Shown here one piece after another: positions 56,100 through 64,000 of a stretch of 64,000 bases of DNA. Position numbers and translations under genes: made by a program. Source of the stretch: VRUE01 sp963774405 (GTDB taxonomy: Bacteria > Actinomycetota > Thermoleophilia > Solirubrobacterales > 70-9); assembly GCA_963774405.1 (NCBI GenBank), contig CAVZEV010000005.1:806001-870000 (forward strand), written 5' to 3'. The notes beneath the pieces were generated by a model. The model had not been told where the DNA came from, did not search any database, and saw only the letters and a list, made by a program, of their open reading frames with translations. Within the stretch, counting starts at the first letter, position 1. Each line of letters opens with the position of its first letter.

Positions 56100-56513
56100 G
56101 CAGCGAGCCGGACCTGCAGGGGGATCTCCTCGCCTTGGCACGCGAGGATCTTGCCTCCGCCGAAGCCCTGCACAGGGCAGAGCGAATTTCCGATTCGCCG
56201 GTGGGATTCCACGCTCAGCAAGCGGTGGAGAAGGCGTTGAAGGCGGCCATCGCCGTTGAAGGCGGCCATCGCAAGTCGCGGTGGGGAATTCCCCTTCAGC
56301 CACGACCTTGGTCTTCTTATGCAGCTATGCGGGGATGTCGGCCTCGATTTGCCTGCTGCACTTTCCGACGCGGATCGGCTCAGTCCATATGCGGCAGCTA
56401 TTCGCTATGGCCTCGGCGATCCAGGAACGGTCAACCCGAAAGATGCTCTATGCTGGGCCTCGCTTGCCATCGAATGGGCCGATGCCGAGATTCACCCGCC
56501 CGATCGATCTTAA
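56096..56513 (+). pseudogene. HEPN-domain toxin, disrupted by a 19-bp tandem duplication
   Basis: The N-terminal frame reads LAREDLASAEALHRAERISDSP, then FHAQQAVEKALKAAIA, the HEPN signature of the HI0074-like family. A tandem 19-bp copy (56254-56272) then shifts the frame. Deleting one copy restores the ORF with SRGGEFPFSHDLGLLMQLCG, LSPYAAAIRYG and a stop at 56513, about 132 residues. The toxin is thus inactivated by one defined event. It is paired with the MNT gene upstream. Confidence 0.85.
56235..56272 (+). repeat. 19-bp tandem duplication in the HEPN gene
   Basis: CGTTGAAGGCGGCCATCGC occurs twice, head to tail (56235-56253 and 56254-56272). 19 is not a multiple of three, so the second copy breaks the frame. 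Such an unstable tandem repeat could also revert by slippage. Confidence 0.92.
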
Positions 56514-56606
56514 CGTCGTGCAGGCGATCCTTCGCGGGTGAGCAATAGATCCATCGCACCGTAATGAGCATTCGTGTGCCCGCTTCTGAAGCAGTTGGTT
56601 GCTCAT

Positions 56607-58031
56607 CTACGTTGTCCGAGCTGCGCGTGCCAATCGTTTGCGGAGAGAGTCAAGATCGGCGCGGGAAAGCAAAAAGGTTGTAGGTGCAGCTGTGCGCTGG
56701 TCCAAATACGTTCTATAGACAGCCCGACGGATTACAGCTAGCCCCGCGCCAAGAACGCCGATATAGGCCCCCTCGGTTCCCGCACGGAAGTCAATCTGGA
56801 CTCGGTCCTCAATGGCGTTTGCCCACTTGTCTCGCTCCCGCCTCATCCCCTCGACCAAATGTTCACTTGCGAGCGAACCAGTCACGGTGATGCTGTATGG
56901 ATCAAGCATAAGAATCGGGCCAGTGAGTGCCCGACCCAGAAGTCGGCCTGCATCACGAACCGCGTGAACGACCCCAGGGTCATCTCCATTTTCTACAGCC
57001 TCTCGGATAACGCTTGAGAAGGGTCTTTCGTCAGCCGGAAGCTCATAGCCACTGTTCTTGAGTCGTCGGAGAACTGCGGTGCCACTAGCAAAGGCCTCCA
57101 AATGGTGCTTGCGCTTGCATGAGCACACCCAATCGTCGTAGTCCATGGGGGCTAGGTCGTCAGCCTCGCACTCCTCGTTCATCTCTTCCACGACGCGCCT
57201 GCCAATTGGCAAATGCCCTAGCTCGCCAGCGAGGCCATTCGTTCCCTCGACTAGAAGCGAGTCAATGAACGAAAGGCGGCGGCGTTTGTGAGGCGCCATG
57301 AGAATCGTGCCAGAGCCGAGACCTCCACCAACTCGGACAACCAGGCCAACTCGCCACTGATCATCGTCCGCGTCTTCGGCTTGGTTTCGGCTTTTCTCAA
57401 ACGCTACAGCGAGAGCCGCAGCGCTGACATCGTTAAGGGCATGGCAGTTATCTGAGGTGAAGGGGGGGCCGAGGTAGCTCGAAAGCCGCTCCGGCAAAGT
57501 GGGGATTTGCTTGCTCTTGGGGTCGGTACGGCGCCAGGAGCCATCTCGGATCGCCTTGCCTCGAATGCGCTTGGTGCGATCGATTGGAGAGGGCCAAGAG
57601 CTAGAAATTCCGAGAAGGCGAATTCCGCCTCCGATGTCGTGGCAGCATTGATCAGTCGTGAGACCTTGCTCCAAGACCTTTACAACTATTGCACCGAGAC
57701 GGCGCATCAGGGCCCGTGGCGCTAGAGATAGTTGGTTCGGATCTCGCTGAGCTTCCGACTGGCAGTGGATCATCCCGTTGCAGTCAACCAAGCCGGCACG
57801 TAGGGTTTCCGATCCCAGGGAGAGGCTTAGGACAAGGCCGAGACCAGGCCCGAAACGGGCCGGACGGCCGCCGATCAGATGTCCGTTCGTACCGCCATCC
57901 CTCACTACGTTGTAGACGGTCTTCTTGTTGACGAACGCGAGCTCAGCTATGCGGGCGTGCGTCGGTTTCTTGGCACCCTGGGCAAGTAGCGCATGCATGA
58001 CCGGCCACTGAGGTGCACTGGACCGGCTCAT
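56607..58031 (-). CDS. ROK-family transcriptional regulator
   Basis: 474 residues. A short N-terminal helix-turn-helix (THARIAELAFVNKKTVYNVVRDGG) is followed by a ROK fold: LSLSLGSETLRAGLVDCNGMI (phosphate loop), VGLVVRVGGGLGSGTIL, GLAGELGHLPIG, and a zinc-type motif WVCSCKRKHHLEAFASGTAVLRRL that keeps CxC but lacks the usual CGxxGC. Sugar-kinase activity is therefore doubtful, and a sensor role more likely. It is divergent from the small Pro/Gly-rich protein across a 190-bp gap with an inverted repeat. Confidence 0.78.
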   Translation of the reverse strand: MSRSSAPQWPVMHALLAQGAKKPTHARIAELAFVNKKTVYNVVRDGGTNGHLIGGRPARFGPGLGLVLSLSLGSETLRAGLVDCNGMIHCQSEAQRDPNQLSLAPRALMRRLGAIVVKVLEQGLTTDQCCHDIGGGIRLLGISSSWPSPIDRTKRIRGKAIRDGSWRRTDPKSKQIPTLPERLSSYLGPPFTSDNCHALNDVSAAALAVAFEKSRNQAEDADDDQWRVGLVVRVGGGLGSGTILMAPHKRRRLSFIDSLLVEGTNGLAGELGHLPIGRRVVEEMNEECEADDLAPMDYDDWVCSCKRKHHLEAFASGTAVLRRLKNSGYELPADERPFSSVIREAVENGDDPGVVHAVRDAGRLLGRALTGPILMLDPYSITVTGSLASEHLVEGMRRERDKWANAIEDRVQIDFRAGTEGAYIGVLGAGLAVIRRAVYRTYLDQRTAAPTTFLLSRADLDSLRKRLARAARTT

Positions 58032-58045
58032 CTGCGCCTGAATAT

Positions 58046-58069
58046 CGCATAAGTCGATGCCGTTATGCG
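58046..58069. promoter_or_regulatory. Inverted repeat in the ROK/small-protein intergenic region
   Basis: CGCATAA and TTATGCG are separated by 10 nt, 14 bp upstream of the ROK start codon. A symmetrical site in a divergent promoter is where a self-regulating ROK repressor would bind. The AT-rich half sites are distinctive against the surrounding DNA. Confidence 0.5.
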
Positions 58070-58221
58070 TTTTCGACGCGCATATCTGATCGCTAGCTGC
58101 ATGACGAGAACGCAGTTAGACCCAGGATTCGCCGATGCACGTGTTGGGGCAAGGAGAAAGAATCTTGGCAACCGTTGACGACTGGGCGTCGACGCGAAAC
58201 TGGCGAAGGGAGGTGAACACG

Positions 58222-58473
58222 ATGAGCAATCCGTTTGGAGCCCCAGAGGGTCCGTTTGCGAACCCTGGTCGACACGGCATTGTCAATCCGGACAAGCCTC
58301 AACATCCGGGCGGGCACCCGACCGTTCCGGGTATCCCTGGCCATCCCGGTCTGGGTCACGGCCATAATGGACCGGACCCGCGACCGCCGGTTTCCGATTT
58401 CCTCGGAAACCTTGCGATTCAGGGTGCGGGCGTCGGTCCCAATCCGCCTCGGTGGAAGGGGCCGCACGGCTAA
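58222..58473 (+). CDS. Small Pro/Gly/His-rich protein
   Basis: 83 residues from ATG 58222, which has an excellent ribosome site (GGGAGGTG, 6 bp upstream). A TTG at 58165, also behind AAGGAG, would add 19 residues in frame. Composition is extreme: segments such as HPGGHPTVPGIPGHPGLGHG and PNPPRWKGPHG, few hydrophobic residues apart from VSDFLGNLAIQGAG, and no cysteine. I recognise no family. It could be an unstructured secreted or intracellular polypeptide, or a modified-peptide precursor. A strong terminator follows directly. Confidence 0.6.
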   Translation: MSNPFGAPEGPFANPGRHGIVNPDKPQHPGGHPTVPGIPGHPGLGHGHNGPDPRPPVSDFLGNLAIQGAGVGPNPPRWKGPHG

Positions 58474-58481
58474 CCCTCAGG

Positions 58482-58511
58482 GCGGGCCGCACCTTTCAAG
58501 GTGCGGCCCGC
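58482..58511 (+). terminator. Perfect 14-bp stem terminator-like hairpin
   Basis: GCGGGCCGCACCTT and AAGGTGCGGCCCGC form a perfect stem with a 2-nt loop as written, 8 bp after the stop of the small Pro/Gly-rich gene. It is followed by TGTTCTG, not a full T-tract. It marks the end of a single-gene transcript. Confidence 0.72.
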
Positions 58512-58588
58512 TGTTCTGCCAACTTCGGAAGTTTCATCCCGGTCGCATAGCCCCCGCAAACCGCTCTGCCAAGCGGCCCACCCTCAGC

Positions 58589-58618
58589 CTTTCAAACCGG
58601 AGGTCGAGAGTTCGATTG
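58589..58618 (+). repeat. Attachment-site repeat 3 (partial)
   Basis: 30 nt match the start of the tRNA-Glu repeat with one change (CTTTCAAACC for CTTTCAAGCC). The match ends at TTCGATT in the T-loop, so the acceptor part is missing. It is the right boundary of the second element or the scar of an older insertion. Confidence 0.72.
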
Positions 58619-58643
58619 GACTCGGTCCGGGGGATCGGGGACG

Positions 58644-59546
58644 ATGTGGTCGATGGTCGTCGTCAACGAGAAATCGCGAGTTCCGCCGATTGACGAGGTC
58701 GCCTTGGGGCGGCTCAGTCACGCCCTGGACCAGGAAGGCGTCGTTGCCGCGATGCTGATCGGATCGCAGGCGCGTGGAACCGTCGGTCCGCTCTCGGACG
58801 TGGACATCGCGGTTTGGCATGAGCCAACTCTTAATTCCCGTGCTCGCCTCGATCTTCAACTGAAACTTGCCGCTGAGGCGGGGCGGGCTCTGAGCACCGA
58901 TGAGATCGACATCGTCTTGCTCAACCACGCGCCGCCGCTGATGTGTCATCGCGCCATCCGCGACGCCAAGCGCCTGGTCGAGCGGGATCACGACGAACGG
59001 GTGCGGCTGGAGACTCGGGCGATTTTGGACTACCTCGACACCGTTCCGCTCCGTGATGAGTTGGGCCGTGGGGTGCGCCGCCGGATGCGAGAAGGCCGCT
59101 TGGTCGACGCTGATCGAGTTGAAGCCCGGATACAGAGGCTCGAGGGGCTGATCGAGCGTCTCGACGAGGTGCGTCGAGCCGGCGAGGACGCCTATCTCGC
59201 CGACGAGCAGGAGCGTGCCGCAACCGAGCGCTGGCTGCAGGTTGCGGTCCAGATCTGCATCGACCTCGGTACCCAGCTCGTCATCGAGCAATCGGCGCGG
59301 CCTCCATCCGACTATGCCGATGTCTTCACGATCCTCGGGCAGAAGGGCGTTATCCCAAGCCAACTTGCGCAGCGCCTCTCCGACGCGGCCAAGCAGCGCA
59401 ATCTCATAGTTCACCTGTATCTGGAGATCGATGATCGCGCGGTGTTCGCCTCACTCGCACATCTCGATGATCTGCGCGAGTTCGCCTCCACCATCGAACG
59501 GCTGGCCCATTCGGAAGACGATTCAACCGCCGATCAAGACGCTTGA
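58644..59546 (+). CDS. Fused MNT-HepT (DUF86) toxin-antitoxin protein
   Basis: 300 residues. Residues 30-150 are an MNT nucleotidyltransferase: LIGSQARGTVGPLSDVDIAVW (GSxxRG, DxD) and DEIDIVLL (third Asp). Residues 155-290 are a HepT/DUF86-like HEPN domain with AKQRNLIVHLYLEID, an exact Rx4HxY toxin motif. In type VII systems the two are separate genes, and MntA AMPylates the Tyr of this motif. Here they form one chain. ATG 58653 is an alternative start. The gene begins 26 bp after attachment repeat 3. Confidence 0.85.
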   Translation: MWSMVVVNEKSRVPPIDEVALGRLSHALDQEGVVAAMLIGSQARGTVGPLSDVDIAVWHEPTLNSRARLDLQLKLAAEAGRALSTDEIDIVLLNHAPPLMCHRAIRDAKRLVERDHDERVRLETRAILDYLDTVPLRDELGRGVRRRMREGRLVDADRVEARIQRLEGLIERLDEVRRAGEDAYLADEQERAATERWLQVAVQICIDLGTQLVIEQSARPPSDYADVFTILGQKGVIPSQLAQRLSDAAKQRNLIVHLYLEIDDRAVFASLAHLDDLREFASTIERLAHSEDDSTADQDA

Positions 59547-59630
59547 CCCACCCTCACCTTCAAGCTGCCAGCTGATCACGACGAGCGGTTCAGCGTTCAA
59601 GTCGGCTTGGGCACCGGCCGATAGGGCGGC

Positions 59631-61196
59631 ATGGTCGCCGGTACGGACACTCGACGCCTCGTGCTCTGGGCGGCAGCTCTGGCGTTGATTCTCGGCGGTC
59701 TCCTGCTTGCTCCACGGGCGCAGGCGTTGCAGCTCGAAGTCGTCAACGAAAGCGGGCGCGAAGATGACGAAGTCTTCGTCACGGTCGTCGCCAACGGCGC
59801 CTATGACGTACCCGGAGTTGCCGAGGACAAGCCCACGAAGCTGAGCGAACTCGGCGGCGTGGTGACGATCAACGAATTGATCTCGGGCCGGGTCTACATC
59901 TCCTACGGGGCAGGCGTCGAAGAAGGAGTGCCGTTCGACTCCCCGACCCGGTTCGACTGGGCGGAGCTGACCGTCACCCCCGTCGGCCGAAGACGTCGCC
60001 AACCTGACCGCGGTCGACCAGTTCGCGATCGGCATGCGGCTCGACACCTTCAACGGCTCCGGCGGCCACCTGGAAACGGTCGGCGCCGCCAACTCGAACA
60101 CGATCTTCGCCGCGTTGCAGGAAATTCCCGGCGGCCCGCAGTCGACGGTTCGCGACGGCAACAGCAACATCCTGCGCGTGCTCTCGCCGCTGCACTCGAG
60201 CGCCTACCCGGATCTCGGCGAGTACGTGCGCTCGTTGGCCGGTGAGACGATCTCCCTGCACACCGCCTTCTTCGGCTCTCCGTTCACGACCACCCACTAC
60301 TCCGGCACCTTCGCCCCCGACGGCTCGATCGTGCTCAACGGGACCACCAACCCGATCGGCGCCGCGCCACCGCAGATCGCGATCTCCGGGTCGGAGCTGA
60401 TCGAAGACATCTACACCGGCGCCAACACGCCGAACAACGTCGAAGGGGCGATCCGCCGCGATCTCCTCGCCGGTTTCAGCTCCGGCTTCTGGAATGGCCG
60501 CTACGGCAACGACGCGCTCTCCTTCTGCACCGACCCGATCGTCGATGCGCAGGGCAGCTACTGCCCGCACGGCTTCAACCGGCCCGGCTTCGGCGAAGCC
60601 CGCTCCGCCCTCTCGCCGTTCCCGACCTGCGAGCAGTACGCCGCCGTGATCAACCAGCACAGCGACGTCTACGGCAACCCCTACAGCGACGCCTCGAAGA
60701 AGGTCGCGGTCGCGCTGGACCAGCCGGTCGACAGCGGCGAAGTGGCGAAGCTGCAGCCTGACGATCCTGCCCGACTCCGGCAACGCGCAGCCGGTCGCCG
60801 GCGGCAGCTCCGACTGCGGCGCCGCCGCGCCCGCGGCCGCCGGGGGCGCCGCGAGGCCGCAGGCCCCGCGCCGAGGCGGGCGCGCCAAGGCCAGGTTCCG
60901 CAAGCGCTCGCCGCTCGTCGCCGGCCGATTCCCCTCGGCCGCGTCATTTGTCCGGGCGGCTGCGCCCGGGTCATCGCCACCGCCAAGTCGGGCAGGACGA
61001 CGGTGGCACGCGGCCGCCGGCGGGGCGCCGCCTCGAACCGGGTGCTGGTATTGAAGCTGACCAAGGCCGGGCGGCGAGCTGCTGTCCACTGGCAAAAGGA
61101 GTGCGGAGATTGAAGATCGAGGCTCGGGCAACCGGCGCCGACGGCACGAGGACGACGCTGCGCGGGCGCTTGAAGGTAAGGCGGGCGGCCCGATGA
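59631..61196 (+). pseudogene. GH64-like beta-1,3-glucanase family protein, frameshifted
   Basis: A signal peptide (LVLWAAALALILGGLLLAPRAQA) leads into LQLEVVNESGREDDEVFVTVVAN, then LTAVDQFAIGMRLDTFNGSGG, the thaumatin-like/GH64 pattern. An extra C near 59983 and at least one more indel after 60750 break the frame, and the C-terminal tail with ICPGGCARVIATAKSG and LKIEARATGADGT is in other frames. Corrected, the gene ends at 61196, about 520 residues. It probably hydrolyses extracellular beta-1,3-glucan. Its end overlaps the pentapeptide gene (ATGA). Confidence 0.65.
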
Positions 61197-62546
61197 GGCG
61201 CCTCGTCGCGACCACCGCCGCGCTCGTTCTCCTCGCCGCCGGGATCGCTCCCGGCGCGAGCGCCAAGCCGTTCATGGTCAAGCCGAGCAACCCGTTCTAT
61301 CCGGTGATCGAGGCCTTCGGCGAGGGCTCGGTCGAAGCGGGGGCGACGGTGCGCGGCTGCACCGTGCAGCCGCTGACCAGCTGCCCGCGGGCCGAGCTCG
61401 GCGGCGCCAAGCTTCCCCAGGCGCTGCTTCGCCGGCTGCCGACCTGCGCGGCCTGCGGCGCGCCGCGGGCGACCCTCGGCGGCGTCGACCGTCTCCTTCG
61501 CCCGACCTGCAGCGGCGCCGACCTGCGCGGGATCGAACGCCCCGGCCTTCGTCGCCAGCTACGCGCGCCTCGACCGCGCCGACCTCTCTCGGGCCGAGCT
61601 CACCCTCGGCGCCCTGGCCGAGATGCGGGCGCCGGCGCCGACCTGAGCGGTGCCAATCTCTTCAGCGCCGACGCCAGCGGCGCCAACCTGCGCGGCGCCG
61701 AGCCTGCGCGGCGCCAACCTGACCGGGGCGCTGGTGGCGGGGGCCGACCTGCGCGGCGCCGACCTGCGCGGCGCCTCGCTCTCCGTGGCCGACCTGCACC
61801 GGGCGGACCTGCGCGGGGCCAGGCTCGCCGGCGCGAGCTTCTGCAACACGATCATGCCCAGCGGCACGGTGCGCAACAGGCGCGCCCACTGCCCGACTCA
61901 CCTTGCCGAAGCTGCACGGGCCGACGATCCCGATCCCGCCCCAGGCTCCCGTCTACACGGTGCTGACCGCGGCGGGCTCGACCCCGGCGCTGCCCGGCAC
62001 GCGGGTGCGCGGCTGCGTGGTCGCCCCCTCGGCCGCCTGCCCCGGCGGCGACCTGCGCGGCGCCAGCCTGCACGCGGCGTTCCTCTCCTACGCCGACTAC
62101 CCGGAAGGCGAGCTTCCGCAACGCCTCGCTGACGCTCGGCAACATCTCCTTCGCGAACTTCGCCGGGGCGGACTTCGGCGGCGCCGTGCTGGCCGGCAGC
62201 GCCGCGGTCGGGACGAAGCTGACCGGCGCCGGCCTGGCGAAGGCGAACCTGACCCTGGCCGACTTCGTCGGCGCCGACCTGCGCCGCGCGAAGCCTGCGC
62301 GCCGCCGATGCCCGCAGCGCCAACTTCACCCGCGCCGACCTGCGCGGCGCCGACCTGCGACGCGCCGACTCGAAGGGGTGGCCTTGATCCGCGCCGACCT
62401 GCGCGGCGCCGACTTCACCGGCGCCGACCTGACCGAAGCGATCCTGACCGGCGCCAAAACTGACCCCGGGCTTCACCGCCGGCGCGACCCTCTGCAACAC
62501 CTCGATGCCCGACGGCAGCCTCGCCAACCCGCAGCCGAAGTGCTGA
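61193..62546 (+). pseudogene. Secreted two-module pentapeptide-repeat protein, heavily frameshifted
   Basis: A signal peptide (LVATTAALVLLAAGIAPGASA) is followed by A(D/N)LxG repeats, such as GADLRGADLRGASLSVADL and LTGAGLAKANLTLADFVGADL, found in changing frames. Two modules end alike, in GASFCNTIMPSGT and GATLCNTSMPDGS, each after a region starting VRGC(T/V)V and CP. I count at least six frame changes. Pentapeptide proteins form a right-handed beta helix; function unknown. Errors may come from the repetitive GC-rich DNA. Confidence 0.68.
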
Positions 62547-62740
62547 GCCGTCGGGCAGGCCCGCTTCGCCGCCTTGGTGTCGCGCGCCTGCAGGCTCCGC
62601 TTCCGCGGCCCCGCCCACAAAAAGAACTTAGGAAATACACATCTCGCTTAAAGGTGGCGGGCCTAACTTGGCCGCATGAGCAAGCGAGACTCCTACGCGC
62701 TGGTCCTGGCCGCGATGGTCACCGAGGCGAGCCGGCCGGC

Positions 62741-63865
62741 TCAGGCAGCGCCGGGCTCGGACTCGGCGACCGTCAGCTCGGCGGTCGGGACGGCCTCGAG
62801 CCGCTCGTCGGGAATCGGCTCGCCGCTGCGGATCGAGAGCCCGTACGTGCCCGCCGCCAACCGCTCTTCGGCCCGCTCGACCGCCGCCAGGCGTCCGCGC
62901 AGATCCTCGAGCCTGCCGGCGTCGAACTCGTCCTGGTAGAGGCCCTCGGAGTCCATGTCGCCGGGCTCACGGCGTTCGTCGCTCTCCTCGGTGCCTTCGC
63001 CCTCGATCGAGGCGATCTCCCGTTCGACCTGGGCTCGCTCGTTTGCCAGCAGTTCTTTGGCGCGCTCTGAGTTCATGGCCGACACCGTACCCGGACTCAG
63101 CCTTTTGTTCCCGCCGGTGCAGGGAACCGAGAGCAGCCGCAGGCCGACGTCAAGCGCGGGCAGCGCACGCAGGTGCCCGTGGCTGCGCTCCCATGCCCCG
63201 CTCTCGAGGTCGGCTCGCAGGCGCTCCCGTCCCTCGCGCCGCGCCTCCTCCGAGATGCTCTGCCAGACCCACATCGGCCTCAGGACTTCCTCGTCGAAGA
63301 GCTTCTCGGGCCGCGCCCAGAGCGCTGCGAAGAACAGGTCCGTGCAGTCGCGCGGCACCGGGATCGGCTCGACCGTGGCCCCCGCCAGCCGTGCGGCCAG
63401 CGTCGCGCTGGTCGCCCCCGCTCGCCGCTTCAGGGTCAGCATCTCGGGGAAGTAATCGCGGGGGATCCAGAGGTCGGTGAGCGCTTCGGGGTCGAAGGTG
63501 ACGATCACAATCCGTTCCCTGCTCACCCGCTGCAGCTCGGCCAGGCCGGCGCCGAGATCCGCCCAGTGGTGGACGGTCAGCACTGCCAGCGAGGCGTCGA
63601 AGCTGTGATCGCCGAAGGGCAGCTCTTCGGCGCTCGCTTGCACGACCGGCGCCGACCCCGGCGGTCGCTGGGCGATCATCTCGGCCGAGGGCTCGACCGC
63701 CGTCACCTCGCGATCCCGCGGCTCATAGGAGCCGGTCCCGGCGCCGACGTTGAGCACGGTGCGAGCCCCGCCCAGAGCGGCATCGATCCGCGCCGCGATC
63801 CGCGGGTCGGGCCGGCGCACGCGGCTGTAGCCTCGTCCCAGGCGGTCGTAGGGAGTCGCGCTCAC
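62741..63865 (-). CDS. SAM methyltransferase fused to a Cys-less DksA/TraR-like domain
   Basis: 374 residues. Residues 1-263 are a class I methyltransferase: VLNVGAGTGSYE (SAM loop), VTAVEPSAEMI, and SAEELPFGDHSFDASLAVLTVHHW, as in ubiE-like enzymes. An internal ATG at 63076 starts a 111-residue DksA/TraR-like part with a coiled coil (LEDLRGRLAAVERAEERLAAGTYG) and GEPIPDERLEAVP. The four zinc Cys of the family are replaced (Leu/Ser and others). A lost stop between two genes is possible; the linker PCTGGNKRLSPGTVSA looks non-coding. Confidence 0.75.
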   Translation of the reverse strand: MSATPYDRLGRGYSRVRRPDPRIAARIDAALGGARTVLNVGAGTGSYEPRDREVTAVEPSAEMIAQRPPGSAPVVQASAEELPFGDHSFDASLAVLTVHHWADLGAGLAELQRVSRERIVIVTFDPEALTDLWIPRDYFPEMLTLKRRAGATSATLAARLAGATVEPIPVPRDCTDLFFAALWARPEKLFDEEVLRPMWVWQSISEEARREGRERLRADLESGAWERSHGHLRALPALDVGLRLLSVPCTGGNKRLSPGTVSAMNSERAKELLANERAQVEREIASIEGEGTEESDERREPGDMDSEGLYQDEFDAGRLEDLRGRLAAVERAEERLAAGTYGLSIRSGEPIPDERLEAVPTAELTVAESEPGAA

Positions 63866-63955
63866 CGCCTCACTGTATTCAGAGGGTTTCGCCCCGGCCC
63901 TGGGCCGTGTAAGCGGCCCGGCCCCGCAGGTCCAAGGGCGCTATCTTCGGTTCAG

Positions 63956-63980
63956 CCTCGGGCCTCGGCCCGGGGTTTTT
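63956..63980 (+). terminator. Intrinsic terminator or attenuator at right edge
   Basis: CCTCGGGCC and GGCCCGGGG form a 9-bp stem (one T-G pair) with a 2-nt loop, followed by TTTTT. Another GC-rich hairpin lies just before it (about 63896-63933). No plus-strand gene ends here, so it may instead be a leader attenuator for a gene beyond the window. Confidence 0.6.
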
Positions 63981-64000
63981 CCTTGTAATGGCGCGGAGTA

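Larger units (their letters stand above)
49528..58618. mobile_element. Tandem integrative island at tRNA-Glu
   Basis: Bounded by the tRNA-Glu 3' end (49528-49575) and a partial copy of it (58589-58618), with a third near-perfect copy inside (50736-50783). This implies two elements in tandem: a 1.2-kb one with a HTH/RelE-like pair, and a 7.8-kb one with abiEi, an integrase remnant, an IS3 element, a split ParB-like gene, dam, MNT/HEPN, a ROK regulator and a small Pro/Gly-rich protein. Base composition falls visibly between about 53.5 and 55.7 kb. The only recombinase seen is truncated, so the island is probably no longer self-mobile. Confidence 0.75.

Noticed and set aside
58501..58758. 85-codon frame over attachment repeat 3
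   Set aside because: It is a reading of the terminator and the tRNA fragment, and overlaps the MNT-HepT gene out of frame.
61500..62450. Short tandem repeats resembling a CRISPR or minisatellite
   Set aside because: The 15-bp period GACCTGCGCGGCGCC encodes pentapeptide repeats (A-D-L-R-G), with no spacers and no cas genes.

Overview
The window is very GC-rich bacterial DNA with tightly packed genes, many GTG/TTG starts and ATGA or GTGA gene overlaps. Its gene content points to an actinobacterium: an EfeUBO iron system with an IdeR/DtxR-like operator motif, a short-type 6-phosphogluconate dehydrogenase, an MmpL transporter with a coiled extracytoplasmic loop, secreted cysteine-rich repeat proteins, and a GH64/pentapeptide-repeat tail. 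I infer a Solirubrobacterales/Thermoleophilia-like organism, without a marker gene to prove it. About a dozen otherwise good genes (gnd, pgl, rpiA, tal, a Ser/Thr kinase and others) are broken by one or a few single-base indels. That pattern looks more like sequence or assembly error than biology, so I list these genes as frameshifted.

Layout. 0-6.7 kb holds an MBL hydrolase, an SRPBCC protein, a beta-propeller protein, a GT39-type glycosyltransferase, a GH26-like secreted protein and RecQ. 6.7-10.1 kb is the efeU-efeB-efeO iron uptake operon, with the motif TTAGG-N4-CCTAA upstream of both efeU and efeO. 10.2-16.4 kb has zwf, gnd, pgl, a small XRE/nucleotidyltransferase toxin-antitoxin pair with an 18-bp palindromic operator, a BBE-type flavin oxidase and rpiA. 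16.4-21.6 kb has an FHA regulator, a TolB-like propeller, a membrane Ser/Thr kinase with an extracellular propeller and a secreted protein. 21.7-26.5 kb is tkt-tal-pgi, so nearly the whole pentose phosphate pathway is in the left half. 26.5-29.6 kb is cytochrome bd (cydAB) and a HAD hydrolase. 29.7-40.1 kb concerns the envelope: a secreted repeat protein coupled to MmpL, cyclopropane synthase, a fatty-acid desaturase and a large membrane protein. 40.2-49.4 kb holds an MBL protein, a universal stress protein, a subtilase, TadA, a BcsA-like glycan synthase with PilZ, a trypsin-like protease, an ICMT-like methyltransferase, an acyl-CoA dehydrogenase and three tRNA genes.

49.5-58.6 kb is an accessory island at a tRNA-Glu gene. 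The 3' 48 nt of the tRNA recur at 50736-50783 (47/48 identical) and, truncated, at 58589-58618, which I read as attachment sites of two elements integrated in tandem. Inside are a HTH/RelE-like toxin-antitoxin pair, an orphan AbiEi antitoxin with a 39-bp palindrome, an integrase remnant, a ParB-like gene split by an IS3-family element and overlapping a Dam-type adenine methylase, an MNT/HEPN toxin-antitoxin pair whose HEPN gene is disrupted by a 19-bp tandem duplication, and a ROK-family regulator divergent from a small Pro/Gly/His-rich protein. Just beyond the right repeat lies a single-chain MNT-HepT fusion. The ParB-like to Dam stretch is visibly richer in A/T than the rest. This defence/toxin-antitoxin archipelago is the best place to look for something new.

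A second unexplained structure is a dispersed palindrome of about 40-50 bp. One copy abuts the zwf stop codon, one spans the cydA stop codon and one lies in frame inside a membrane-protein gene. The right end (59.6-64 kb) carries a frameshifted GH64-like glucanase, a badly frameshifted two-module pentapeptide-repeat protein, and a methyltransferase fused to a cysteine-less DksA/TraR-like domain.
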